From assembly GCA_006247105.1 (NCBI GenBank), contig CM016926.1, forward strand, positions 992,001 through 1,056,000: a stretch of 64,000 nucleotides of DNA, written 5' to 3'. Position 1 is the first letter of the stretch; each line of letters begins with the position of its first letter. The notes under the pieces were generated by a model, which had not been told where the DNA came from, made no database searches, and was given only the letters and a program-made list of their open reading frames with translations. Of the stretch, positions 46,701 to 54,259 are shown piece after piece. Source of the stretch: Giardia muris. Taxonomy: Eukaryota; Fornicata; Diplomonadida; Hexamitidae. Position numbers and translations under genes: made by a program.

Positions 46701-46859
46701 TCTGATAGGAGTGACGACCTTCAGGAGCAAGGCGGGGGCGATCGCCACCCGCTCCAGATCCTTCCCGCGCTCAAGCCAGAGGAGGAGCTCGCAATGTGTG
46801 GCCGTGTGCCAGTCTCCGAGCTGGACGTCGACAACCGTCGCAGTGATAGAGGCTAACAT
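43761..46859 (-). CDS. hypothetical protein with C-terminal coiled coil, 1032 aa
   Basis: Most of the chain (1-~720) is beta-rich and globular without a recognised domain; strand-like pieces such as HCELLLWLERG and CILQIPLLNPVGDY at the start hint at a C2-like sandwich, but this is weak. Residues ~740-830 are Ser/Pro-rich, and ~890-980 form coiled coil (LTDELEQANERVEAGQKKLG, then QEQVLQLMERQQQRHD). The C-terminus ends ARLEGKK. The ATG at 46859 is three bases from the divergent p31comet-like gene. The stop is four bases before the RING/PX gene's ATG. Beta domains plus coiled coil would fit a cytoskeletal or basal-body protein, but this is speculation. Confidence 0.7.
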   Translation of the reverse strand: MLASITATVVDVQLGDWHTATHCELLLWLERGKDLERVAIAPALLLKVVTPIRRKGGITLNPNTCILQIPLLNPVGDYSLRTQVRLAIAKNACYSVIYQTAYTFSAQTFATLQSGMEAKERIELGNSTRYLQFSLRPTKVHGDTTSIEALRFDQFRVRLLNFRLPYSGESFLTSSSLGVRFLTEGVAAEYKLEELFSDEESVYCGTKTALPIYLPYVPHLYIQIVRYISLGIGESWFSFEQRYFGSPPSAETVDTETFVETIPLYQVSLELEREHFEGHAHGSHISFDIPSQLMAADFVGLMDVLYRITMPATFSRVRNVNEVVHGLRGALPQGHLYNTCLKSVVQTNEPHNYFNKLQKKPTLEEEGERIKRYDGVLRLLGLTDQQLLEYGKDWATLALPAEPKPGSSVRFSFVFHPLLSPFEPFAEIACRRNEVGPVYWEEAPGSCEIFEACNMASRGRNMICDISTGKTTQDSCLAILPMFVQNPPQDNHGLLFCAYFAGYEQTHPPTLSELTALVALPRDLSRRTRDRMDRVTFYFILTKNTSQVHPGIFGVLLDESAASTVVATLTSPADVESFVYPQFQALAPQLVPIPDSVLAFLDFNERLAALSCRVFFFTVYDACKIHVVATGSLQMKGTLVTLAEAAIAHTDAKATLKLVASTNYGMDLDSAQLLFSCFGFLSTPPKDGELTPKPNNVRHVAGNSISIARMYSPGPLYSGTPSDRHSSVPPNRTVETPNLLNPPSRPISSLLGERVSIVTDVIPLLGESMELPNLADARVEDLNQSVLLQLIHKLRLELEAVRPKQISYSSMINPTLFENLDTLLPPSVRTRVSKCTGVSFGRSTTVRSACERLQGVDHNVLSYLLIDMIKHNIQLTDELEQANERVEAGQKKLGHAQEQLQAQHQTLESVKTLALEQEQVLQLMERQQQRHDLDMQRLQGELEAANRENVQLLENIRTMARLSPGMAPPKPKPLNSIRASLAEGFGSDDPSPLNSVRGGAKCIPPLRRPARDVAHDALGILDQEIARLEGKK

Positions 46860-46874
46860 TTTATGACCTCCGAG
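46857..46874. promoter_or_regulatory. 3-bp head-to-head start site, 18-mer shared with 27698
   Basis: CAT-TTT-ATG followed by ACCTCCGAG. It matches the start region at 27698 at 17 of 18 bases, though the genes on both sides are unrelated. Confidence 0.6.
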
Positions 46875-47585
46875 CTTAAGGTTTCGGTTCGAACTCCAAT
46901 CCCCATCCAGCTGGTCCCCGATATTGTAACGGAGTTAGTCGACTATCTGATGTATGTGACGGGGCAATTTACGGTTCAGGCTGCACACCTGACGCCCGAG
47001 CAAACCAACTCGCTTGATCGGGGAGTACGACGGCAGTTACGCAGAACAACGGAGAGTCTGAGAGAGCTTCGAGATGTTGTAGATGCCATGACCCGCAATA
47101 TCATTCCCGCGTACATCACTATCTATTACGTCCTTGGCCCATCCAGTGTAAGAGCCATACGAGTGGTAGAGCTTGTGATCCCGGTGGGAGTTGAAACCGA
47201 GCCCCCTCTAATCAATGGGCGACCAGCCTCAAGCTCGGATTACTTACGATTGTTAGTGCGTCATTTACACGAGTTCAACCTCCCACTCGATCGCCAACCA
47301 TACCGGTGCTATCTCTGGGTTCAAGACCGTCTAGAAGGGCTTGGGACAGATGAAAGTCCGGCCTTATCCAGTCTCGTCCCGATTCTACGGTGTCATGAGA
47401 TTCGAGATTCCGGAAGCTTTGGTTCTGGACGACGAGTGCCGGCACACTACCGACTCGTCGTCGTCCTCAATAGCAACCCTCCGCCTGCTTCTACCTCATC
47501 TATTCCCATGCGTTTACTCTCAAAAATCCGTGGCTTCGCTACGTTCGAAGATGAGTCTGACGGCGCCCTCGACGAAGCGGAGTAG
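46863..47585 (+). CDS. p31comet-like (MAD2L1-binding) protein candidate, 240 aa
   Basis: Several segments line up with p31comet, the HORMA-fold partner of Mad2 that helps switch off the spindle checkpoint together with TRIP13. These are an N-terminal helix ELVDYLMYVTGQF, a long helix RRTTESLRELRDVVDAMTRN running into IIPAYITIYYVLGPS (compare the AELESVLSHLE...VPRVLILLGG region of p31comet), and a late strand pair with RVPAHYRLVVVLNSNPP (compare VPSRGHKLTVTLSCGRP). Length is in the right range. This is recognition of a pattern from memory, without an alignment. No catalytic function is expected. Its end overlaps the next gene by 35 bases. Confidence 0.5.
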   Translation: MTSELKVSVRTPIPIQLVPDIVTELVDYLMYVTGQFTVQAAHLTPEQTNSLDRGVRRQLRRTTESLRELRDVVDAMTRNIIPAYITIYYVLGPSSVRAIRVVELVIPVGVETEPPLINGRPASSSDYLRLLVRHLHEFNLPLDRQPYRCYLWVQDRLEGLGTDESPALSSLVPILRCHEIRDSGSFGSGRRVPAHYRLVVVLNSNPPPASTSSIPMRLLSKIRGFATFEDESDGALDEAE

Positions 47586-47856
47586 GACGCCCGGCGTCCC
47601 CCGCCCACGAACCGGCGTCAGGCCGCCAACGAAGCAGCCCACGCCTCACAGGCGCGTCCCATGCTATGCCATTGCACCATCATCGCAGGTCGCAGAGGCC
47701 TACCGGGCCGCCTGCACCGACCCGGAACAGTTCGAGGCGGACTACCAGGAGGCTCTGCGGCTTCGGAGTATATACGGAAGGACTCTCGACGGGCTTGTCG
47801 CACAGATGGATCGGATTCGACAGATGCTCCCGGACAGTCGGCGGCATACCAGTTAG
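47551..47856 (+). CDS. small basic/helical hypothetical protein, 101 aa
   Basis: The chosen ATG (47551) lies inside the end of the p31comet-like gene in another frame; no later ATG gives a useful product. The first ~45 residues are basic, Pro/Arg/Thr-rich (TPGVPRPRTGVRPPTKQ). The rest predicts two helices (FEADYQEALRLRSIYGRT, LDGLVAQMDRIRQML), giving a short coiled coil. The stop overlaps the stop of the convergent IscS gene by four bases. The gene rests on frame openness and helix pattern only; a shadow of neighbouring genes is possible. Confidence 0.5.
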   Translation: MSLTAPSTKRSRTPGVPRPRTGVRPPTKQPTPHRRVPCYAIAPSSQVAEAYRAACTDPEQFEADYQEALRLRSIYGRTLDGLVAQMDRIRQMLPDSRRHTS

Positions 47857-49127
47857 TCATGGCGCCACTCGACACTCTTCAGATCTATCCCCTTTGTCTT
47901 CATGTCCCAAATTGGGGAAAGATCGCGCAGCTCGCGGACCTTCTTGGTAAGCATGTCGCATGCTTGAGAGACCTCGTCCTCCGTCGTGAAGCGAGAGAAA
48001 CCGATGCGGACGGCGGTGTGCGCGAGCTCTGGGTCAAGGCCGAGGGCAAACAGGACATGACTAGGCTCGAGAGATGAAGATGTACAGGCGCTCCCACTGC
48101 TTAAGCAGACCTTGTCATCCAGGCCTAATAGCAAAGACTCCCCCTCGACACCGAAGAAACTGGCGTTGATATTACTGAGGAGGCGCTTCTTCGAGAATGG
48201 CTGAGAGGGGGACGTATCGTCAGGTATAGGCCCATTGATGCGGACCTCGGGGAGGGCCATGAGCTTCTCCTGTGCGATGTTGAATAGGTTCTTATAGTGA
48301 ATGGCATCTTTCTTCATGTCTTGTTGTGCGATTTCGGCCGCAGCACCTAACCCGACGACCAAGAAGACTGGGAGCGTGCCACTCCGCAACCCACCCTCTT
48401 GTCCACCGCCACTCATTAAGGGTTCAAGGTGTACACGTCTGCCACGCTCTCGACGGACGTATAAAGCCCCCACACCCTTCGGACCATAGATCTTGTGACC
48501 TGAGATGCTCATGAGGTCGATGTTATCCTTGATAACGTCGATGGGGATCTTACCAAAGGCCTGAGCGGCGTCTGTATGGAAGAGAGTCCCATGGTCACGA
48601 CATAGTTGGCCGATCTCTCGGATGGGTTGGATGACTCCTATCTCATTGTTCGCCGTCATAATACTGACAAGAGCGAGGGAGGACTGCTCCTCGGTAGGGT
48701 CGAAGTGCTGTTTGAGAATGTCCTTCAGTTGATCAATGCGGATTCGGCCCATCTCGTCCACATCAATCCAGTGCAATCGAAAGCCTTCAGCCTCAAGCTT
48801 CCGCCCCGTCTCAAGGACGCACTTGTGCTCGATCCGACTGATTGCTAGGCTTGGTTTGGTATCACCATAGAAATGACAAACGCCTTTTAGAGCCATATTG
48901 TTCGACTCTGTCGCGCCACTGGTGAAGACAATCTCGTTTGCCTGGGCGTTGACGGTCGAGGCGACCTGAGCGCGGGCGGCCTCAATGGTGCTCGAGATTT
49001 GACGTCCGAGACGATGGTTCGAGTGCGCGTTCGCGAAGTTCATCGTCAAGTATGGGATCATCCGCGAGAGGACGCGGGGGTCGAGCGGAGTCGTCGCCTG
49101 ACTATCCAGGTATATCAACTGTGACAT
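47853..49127 (-). CDS. iscS: cysteine desulfurase IscS (mitosomal), 424 aa
   Basis: A full-length group I IscS/NFS1. Seen are YLDSQATTPLD at the start, the cofactor region TSGATESNN, His101, the PLP lysine K212 in SGHKIYGPKG, and the mobile-loop cysteine C348 in SSGSACTSS. It takes sulfur from cysteine for Fe-S cluster assembly, in Giardia in the mitosome together with mitochondrial Hsp70, which is also in this window. No obvious N-terminal presequence precedes the conserved start, in line with the short targeting signals of mitosomal proteins. The stop overlaps the convergent small gene by four bases. Confidence 0.96.
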   Translation of the reverse strand: MSQLIYLDSQATTPLDPRVLSRMIPYLTMNFANAHSNHRLGRQISSTIEAARAQVASTVNAQANEIVFTSGATESNNMALKGVCHFYGDTKPSLAISRIEHKCVLETGRKLEAEGFRLHWIDVDEMGRIRIDQLKDILKQHFDPTEEQSSLALVSIMTANNEIGVIQPIREIGQLCRDHGTLFHTDAAQAFGKIPIDVIKDNIDLMSISGHKIYGPKGVGALYVRRERGRRVHLEPLMSGGGQEGGLRSGTLPVFLVVGLGAAAEIAQQDMKKDAIHYKNLFNIAQEKLMALPEVRINGPIPDDTSPSQPFSKKRLLSNINASFFGVEGESLLLGLDDKVCLSSGSACTSSSLEPSHVLFALGLDPELAHTAVRIGFSRFTTEDEVSQACDMLTKKVRELRDLSPIWDMKTKGIDLKSVEWRHD

Positions 49128-49148
49128 TGTTTATCATCAATTTTGTGG

Positions 49149-51143
49149 TCAATGTCCTGGTGCCCCAACATACCCAGTACTGTAAACATTTCCTCGGAAT
49201 AAGTTGAAGGTGTCCTCGGAGCGGCCTGTGACGGAGCGAGATGGGGGTAGAGGGGTTCGAGGCCCCACAGAATGTAACGTACTATGCGAAGAAGGGACCT
49301 TCGTAAGTGGGGTATCTAGAGTCGGAGCATAGGACTGAGTTGTCATTCGTGAGACCCCCGTGGCTTGAGAAATTGTTGACACATCCGTGGAAATTGTGGT
49401 CATGGTGTGTGGAGTCATCGATGAGTTTATACTCGTGCTATGACTCGACGTGGTTGGAGTCTGCCGGATATGATCCACCAGGCGATGGACCGAGTCGCTT
49501 GGAATGACTGTCGTATGTACTGGAGACTGGCTAGAAGCAAAAGATAATTGCTGCGTGCTATTAACGTTCGAGACCCGTGTCACGGGCGTACTCAGCGCGG
49601 AATGTTGGCTCTGAGTAGGAGGATACCGCGGTGGACTTGGAGGTAACGTCTGGGAATGTACCAGGCTACTATTCGGCATGGATTGAATATGAGCCGGATA
49701 GGCCCCTAACTGCGGAGGTGGGGGGAAGTCATAGATCGGAAGAGATGTATCGTACGTGTCCGTAATACAGCTTGACTCGTTCTTCCCTCCAAAGGATTGC
49801 CCCGCATGATCATAATCAAGGTGCTCGACACGCATCTCTCCATCTTCCGGGATTGGGGTATGAGAAATGCCAGGAGCAGATTGGACGCGCGTAAGAGAAG
49901 TAGTAGGAGGACGAACGGGAATACGAACCGCCGATTGTTGTGGAAACTCAAAAGCGGAAGTATCTATGCTATCTCCTTCATCGAACAAGGCAGAAGACTT
50001 ACAGGACGTCTGGGGTGGAAACCCATTTCCAGACCGCAGCAACTCGACCTCCGGCTCGTTATCCTCCACCTCTAGCTGCGTTTCGATAATTGAAGTAACT
50101 TCGGTCGTCGTTGTCATCCCGGAAATGAGGTTCTTTTGTTGCTGGATGACATCTCGTGCTTGGCGAAGAATTACATTCTTCGACTCGATCTCAGACTTCA
50201 AAGAATTGATAACGTTTCGCATATTAGCGATCGTCTCATTTGCAGCCGCACAATCATCCTCGAGTTGCGCATTCCGCATCTCTAACTCATTGACTCTTCC
50301 GGGACTTTGTTCCGGCGAGTACGAATGAGATCGATTTCGTTCTGCTAGTAGCTCCTGTTCTAATGCCTCACAACGGCAGTTCGCCTCTGAAAGCTTCACG
50401 ACAAGATCCTGTAACTGTCGACGCTCAATACTAGCGAGAGAGCCTCCCTCATCTCGATTCTTGTTCATAGATCTAGGATCACCTTCTAGTTCCATGAGTC
50501 GTCTACTCTGGGTCGCGATGACGTCTCGTAGGTCCTCAACCTGCTTCTCTAATGCCCCAACATACTGAGGATCACCACCACTCCGATTAGAAAGCTTGCG
50601 GATTTCATCATATAGCCTAGCGGCACGGCAGAGCGCCCTCCAGCACTCAGGACATTGCATATATTCTGGATTCTGCTGGATGACGTCGAGGTATTCCGCA
50701 ATAGCCTCCAGGCCCCGTCGCCGCGCCTGGCTTGTGATGCTCGCGATGGTATCGAGCTCCGGCTTATAGTACAGAACTAGGCACTGCATGCACTCTAGAG
50801 ATCTCCCTCGGAGTGCGTAGTCAAAAACCGATTGGCCATTCGCGTCACAGTCACACTCACAGTGCTGCGCCAAGATCAGCGAACAAGGGAGGGACCCGGC
50901 TTCCAACGCGAACATGAGTGCGCTTACGCGCTCGGGTGTTCGGATGCTACCTTCGTGCTTTGCTAACTTGTGTACGAGAATAGAGTTCCCAGCCTGCGCG
51001 GCAAGCATGAGTGCCGTCATCCCGGTATCGTCCCGCTGACCCTTATAGCGCTTGATGGCTGCGATCGCCGAGTGGGTATCACCCGCGCGGACCGAGTCAA
51101 TCAATGGGGTTGAGCGGGAGTCCACCATGGCTGAGTGCCGCAT
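49149..51143 (-). CDS. ankyrin-repeat / coiled-coil protein (21.1-type), 664 aa
   Basis: Residues ~10-140 are four to five ankyrin repeats (STPLIDSVRAGDTHSAIAAI, GMTALMLAAQAGNS, VSALMFALEAGSLP). Residues ~190-350 are coiled coil with Glu/Asn/Arg-rich heptads. The C-terminal ~300 residues are Ser/Thr/Pro/His-rich and disordered (TTSSHSTSINSSMTPHTMTT). The build matches the ankyrin-plus-coil proteins called protein 21.1 in Giardia, a large family of unknown role related to NEK kinases that lack the kinase part. An ATG at 51143 has the AAAAAATG leader. Confidence 0.82.
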   Translation of the reverse strand: MRHSAMVDSRSTPLIDSVRAGDTHSAIAAIKRYKGQRDDTGMTALMLAAQAGNSILVHKLAKHEGSIRTPERVSALMFALEAGSLPCSLILAQHCECDCDANGQSVFDYALRGRSLECMQCLVLYYKPELDTIASITSQARRRGLEAIAEYLDVIQQNPEYMQCPECWRALCRAARLYDEIRKLSNRSGGDPQYVGALEKQVEDLRDVIATQSRRLMELEGDPRSMNKNRDEGGSLASIERRQLQDLVVKLSEANCRCEALEQELLAERNRSHSYSPEQSPGRVNELEMRNAQLEDDCAAANETIANMRNVINSLKSEIESKNVILRQARDVIQQQKNLISGMTTTTEVTSIIETQLEVEDNEPEVELLRSGNGFPPQTSCKSSALFDEGDSIDTSAFEFPQQSAVRIPVRPPTTSLTRVQSAPGISHTPIPEDGEMRVEHLDYDHAGQSFGGKNESSCITDTYDTSLPIYDFPPPPQLGAYPAHIQSMPNSSLVHSQTLPPSPPRYPPTQSQHSALSTPVTRVSNVNSTQQLSFASSQSPVHTTVIPSDSVHRLVDHIRQTPTTSSHSTSINSSMTPHTMTTISTDVSTISQATGVSRMTTQSYAPTLDTPLTKVPSSHSTLHSVGPRTPLPPSRSVTGRSEDTFNLFRGNVYSTGYVGAPGH

Positions 51144-51194
51144 TTTTTGAGCGAGGTGGAAGGGCGGTCAGCTCGCCCTCGCCCTTTGTGTCTA

Positions 51195-51200
51195 TTCACT
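51195..51200 (-). terminator. poly(A) signal AGTGAA overlapping the Misato stop
   Basis: The TGA at 51198-51196 is inside AGTGAA. Confidence 0.65.
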
Positions 51201-52620
51201 CGGAGTCTGAGCTGTCTCTTGAATGGTGTCTCGCCCCGCCACGATAAGTCTCGGCGATTGTTGCGACATAATTATGAATCTCTTCGGTGCGGTCTGTTTG
51301 ACTTCTGTTAAGGGATAACGCAGTCTCGAGGCGTTCCAGGTACGAGAGGGCATCGGGGGAGTTTCTATACTCGGCCGTTGCGGGCGTCATCACTCGGTAA
51401 CGCAAGCCATAACGTTCCGGAAAGATATGTGGAAACGTCTCGCCCAAGTGTATCAAGGATCCTTGAAGGACTAATGAGCGGGCGACCCCTGTGGGATAGG
51501 AGAGAGGGTTTTCAAGGCTCTTGAGATCAAAGGTCTTCTGATTGACATAGAAGCTACGGACTAATGCTAAAGGCTTATGTTGTTCAGGAGTCATGCCTGT
51601 AAGGTCCAGGAGCTTCTCTGTATCGTTGGGGAGTGCCGTTGCGAGTCGAGAAATAACAATTGACATGTCGGGTATTGGAAGAAGGCCTTGTACTACTCCA
51701 GCAATGCTATACGCATTCCTTCTAGCATTCAGGCTGAAAGAGGAGGCCGCAAGAGCTGGTAGAGCCATGCTAATATAAGGATTGGATCCGTTCTCCTCTT
51801 TGATGGAAGTGATAGTGCTGTTATAAGGGAGAGTAATGAAGTCACTTCCGAGTTGGCTTAGGTCGTAAAGAAGCTCCGCATTGTCCACGAAGGCCCCAGA
51901 AGATGGTGTGCTAGTGGCTTGAAAGAGCTCAAGGGTATCTATTGGTTGATGAGTAAGCAATGGTCTTTTAGCAATCTCTGCGACTACATCATCTAGAAGA
52001 CATGAAAGAAAGCCATTCCAACCCTCCTCTCCACTGACGAAAAGTTGAAGAGCATCAAGACGATCAATAGCCTCTAATTGACGTCGTAATTGTTCCTCTG
52101 TCTGTTCACGAAGCTGAGTGGTTTGGCCACGCCAGAACGGAGTCCAACATTCCATACCGCGGGTATTAGGTTCCATATAATCATTGCCATAACGTCCAAG
52201 ACGTTGATATTCGATACGGACGTCAGAGATCTCGTCTATGCCCTTGTAACCGGCCTGCTCCCATGCGGCATATGCCTTGGCACCTGCCTGGGCGTATCTC
52301 TTCCGCGCCTCCGGCTCCCTTAAGCCATTCCTGAAGAGATGATAATCAGAGAGTGGTTCTGTATTCCGTATCACGTCAGCAGATTGGGACCTAACAAGGC
52401 CAGTAAGGTTGGACTCCTCCATGGGCAAGGGGCCACGGTTCTCCACGTAATCGACGGAGACCGACCGAGGGACTAACTCCTTGTTCACGTTAGAGAACAA
52501 CTGGTGAGTTATTGTGGTGGCCTCCGGGTCTCTAGTCGCGTTGGCCACCTCGTTATTCCAGTAATGCTGGGCGAGGAAGTTCGGGACTCGACCGACCGCA
52601 AGCGTGACGATTGCGCTCAT
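51196..52620 (-). CDS. Misato/DML1-like tubulin-related protein, 474 aa
   Basis: The N-terminus IVTLAVGRVPNFLAQHYWN matches the Misato signature (TLQLGHxxNFVGxHWWN), and the order of later segments fits: LFVSGEEGWNGFLSCLLDDV (compare DGFSGVGAKAAELLQDE), RPLLTHQP, RNAYSIAG. Misato proteins share a tubulin/FtsZ-like fold without evident GTPase motifs. In other eukaryotes they affect mitochondrial distribution, fusion and tubulin chaperoning. In an organism with only mitosomes the tubulin-related role seems more likely (inference). Its ATG overlaps the stop of the upstream gene (ATGA). Confidence 0.75.
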   Translation of the reverse strand: MSAIVTLAVGRVPNFLAQHYWNNEVANATRDPEATTITHQLFSNVNKELVPRSVSVDYVENRGPLPMEESNLTGLVRSQSADVIRNTEPLSDYHLFRNGLREPEARKRYAQAGAKAYAAWEQAGYKGIDEISDVRIEYQRLGRYGNDYMEPNTRGMECWTPFWRGQTTQLREQTEEQLRRQLEAIDRLDALQLFVSGEEGWNGFLSCLLDDVVAEIAKRPLLTHQPIDTLELFQATSTPSSGAFVDNAELLYDLSQLGSDFITLPYNSTITSIKEENGSNPYISMALPALAASSFSLNARRNAYSIAGVVQGLLPIPDMSIVISRLATALPNDTEKLLDLTGMTPEQHKPLALVRSFYVNQKTFDLKSLENPLSYPTGVARSLVLQGSLIHLGETFPHIFPERYGLRYRVMTPATAEYRNSPDALSYLERLETALSLNRSQTDRTEEIHNYVATIAETYRGGARHHSRDSSDSE

Positions 52621-52937
52621 TTACAATCGTTATATCGTTCAATGCATTCGGAAGAGGCATAGAGGGCAAGGAGGTACGCCTCGGTATAGTTCCGGATGCG
52701 GGCCTTCTGCCGCGTCGTCAGATGGTCTCGGGCATAGTCCCGTCGGTCAAGTAAATCCCGAAAAGCTTCAAGAGTTATTCTAGAACCAAGCTGTTCCCAG
52801 AAGGCCATGTCCTGCATGAAGCGTGCCCTAGCCAGGAGCTCCCCATTATACGCCCATTCGTCAACGTCACACTCGTCGACCTCGTTTGGAGGTGGGGGGA
52901 GTGAAGGAAACCCAATAGACGAGCTTGACATACCCAT
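52617..52937 (-). CDS. small hypothetical protein, 106 aa
   Basis: Starts at ATG 52937 (or at a second ATG at 52931), six bases from the divergent SNARE gene. The N-terminus is Ser/Pro-rich (GFPSLPPPPNEVDE). The rest predicts helices with aromatic and basic residues (AYNGELLARARFMQDMAFWE, LTTRQKARIRNYTEAYLLAL), ending ERYNDCK. No family recognised. It could be a small subunit of a larger assembly. Its stop TGA overlaps the Misato ATG, so the two genes share bases. Confidence 0.62.
   Translation of the reverse strand: MGMSSSSIGFPSLPPPPNEVDECDVDEWAYNGELLARARFMQDMAFWEQLGSRITLEAFRDLLDRRDYARDHLTTRQKARIRNYTEAYLLALYASSECIERYNDCK
52620..52625 (-). terminator. TGTAAA signal within the last codons, merged with stop and next start
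   Basis: On the minus strand TGT-AAA-TGA ends the small gene, while AAATGA contains the ATG of the Misato gene. The nine bases hold poly(A) signal, stop and next start. Confidence 0.55.
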
Positions 52938-52943
52938 CAAAAA
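52938..52943. promoter_or_regulatory. 6-bp bidirectional start region
   Basis: CAAAAA is all that separates the divergent start codons of the 106-residue protein and the SNARE. Confidence 0.4.
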
Positions 52944-53636
52944 ATGTCGGACACAAATGATAACCAGAAGCTTGACGAGCTCAATGCCGACATCCAGGCG
53001 CTTCGAGGACAACTTGTCGACCTACAAGGGAAGCATGGGAAACTTAGCGGGAGTGATACCCTCGGTTCCGGTGACGCAGAGCTTCTTGCCTCACTTCGGC
53101 AGGACCTTGTTGTCGTGGGGAAGAAGCTCGCAAAAATCAAGGAGGATGCACGAGGGCTTGAAGGGTCTCTAAGCATGATCGCTAAGCACGATTTGACCAA
53201 GAAGATTGATCACTGTTCAACCACTTACCAACAACTCAGAAAGAATGTCACGGCCATTCGTACTGGCCCAGCCGTGGAGGTCGGGTTGGACCAGGTTCCT
53301 GATTATGTCGCCCCCGAGTTCCTTCAAGAGCTTGCCGAGAAGAAGCAAGAGAAGATTGAGACGTTAGCCATCACGGTGAAGCAGATGAACCAGATACAAG
53401 GGCGCATCACGGAGAAGCTAGACGAGGGTGCGGAGATCATGGACGACGTCGAGAACGGAATAGTCCGCGCGCATGGAAACATTGACCGTAGTGTCTCACG
53501 AATGAAGTTATTCCAGACGTATCTGAAGCGAAACAAGGCCCCGATCGCGTGCTGCCTTCTGAGCTTCATCATCATGATCATCTTCTGGTCGTCAAAGGCG
53601 TTCTGCGAATGGGGATTGACTTGGCAATGTCCATGA
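52944..53636 (+). CDS. SNARE protein, tail-anchored, 230 aa
   Basis: Heptad-rich N-terminal helices (residues ~5-120) precede a typical SNARE motif at ~140-200 (ITVKQMNQIQGRITEKLDEG, then EIMDDVENGIVRAHGNIDRS) and a C-terminal membrane helix (ACCLLSFIIMIIFW), with a short luminal end. It should drive vesicle fusion in the secretory or endocytic route. The central layer is unusual. Aligning the motif with Qb/Qc SNAREs places a Gly (in LDEGAE) where the ionic-layer Gln normally stands. The exact Q class cannot be told. An AAAAATG leader marks the start. Confidence 0.8.
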   Translation: MSDTNDNQKLDELNADIQALRGQLVDLQGKHGKLSGSDTLGSGDAELLASLRQDLVVVGKKLAKIKEDARGLEGSLSMIAKHDLTKKIDHCSTTYQQLRKNVTAIRTGPAVEVGLDQVPDYVAPEFLQELAEKKQEKIETLAITVKQMNQIQGRITEKLDEGAEIMDDVENGIVRAHGNIDRSVSRMKLFQTYLKRNKAPIACCLLSFIIMIIFWSSKAFCEWGLTWQCP

Positions 53637-53656
53637 CATGAATTATTTGTTTCTGC

Positions 53657-54202
53657 ATGTCCTCATGTTCTCGTAAGCACGTAGGTCACTTGACTATGGA
53701 GGATCGCGTATTCCTAGGCCGAAGAGCCGTCGGGTTAGTAGATATCTCCATCTTAGAGAACTCTGAGAAGATACAAAGAGTATGCATTGGAGCTCATGAA
53801 GAGCCTCATAAGACCACACAGGAGGCTTTACGACGGGCTAAAGAACGAGTTGGACAGCTCAGCTTGCGTCTAGAAGAGCGTGAACGCCAACGGGAACGTC
53901 TTTCCCAACAATTACTGGAACGTCAAGAACGTGCTCGAAAGAATAGAGAGGATGCATATAATGCCAAGAAGGTACACCTTGCCGAGCGGTTACAAGCACA
54001 ACAGAAGCAGGAGATACTTTTCCAAGAGGTTCGTCGTCTAGAAGAGTTAGAACGGCGTGCACAGCGTTTACTTCAAGAGCAGCATAGAGAACGCGTTCTT
54101 GAAGAAAGGGTTGAAAAGGACACGAGGCAACGCGAGCAGGGGCTAAGCCATCTCAAGGTTCTTTGCGACCGTTTTCGGCTTCTCAACGCCTATGGCAGAT
54201 GA
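53657..54202 (+). CDS. coiled-coil hypothetical protein, 181 aa
   Basis: Residues ~55-165 form one long, strongly charged coiled coil rich in Arg, Glu, Gln and Leu (RLEERERQRERLSQQLLERQ). The N-terminal ~50 residues are mixed. The start is uncertain: ATG 53657 follows ATTATTTGTTTCTGC, and a second ATG at 53696 is possible. No known domain. Such short Arg/Glu coiled coils are often cytoskeletal, but nothing specific can be said. Confidence 0.62.
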   Translation: MSSCSRKHVGHLTMEDRVFLGRRAVGLVDISILENSEKIQRVCIGAHEEPHKTTQEALRRAKERVGQLSLRLEERERQRERLSQQLLERQERARKNREDAYNAKKVHLAERLQAQQKQEILFQEVRRLEELERRAQRLLQEQHRERVLEERVEKDTRQREQGLSHLKVLCDRFRLLNAYGR

Positions 54203-54259
54203 CCTCCAAGTGGTGCACCTTTATCTCGCTTCTCTACTCGTCTTTTCCGTCCTCCAAAA

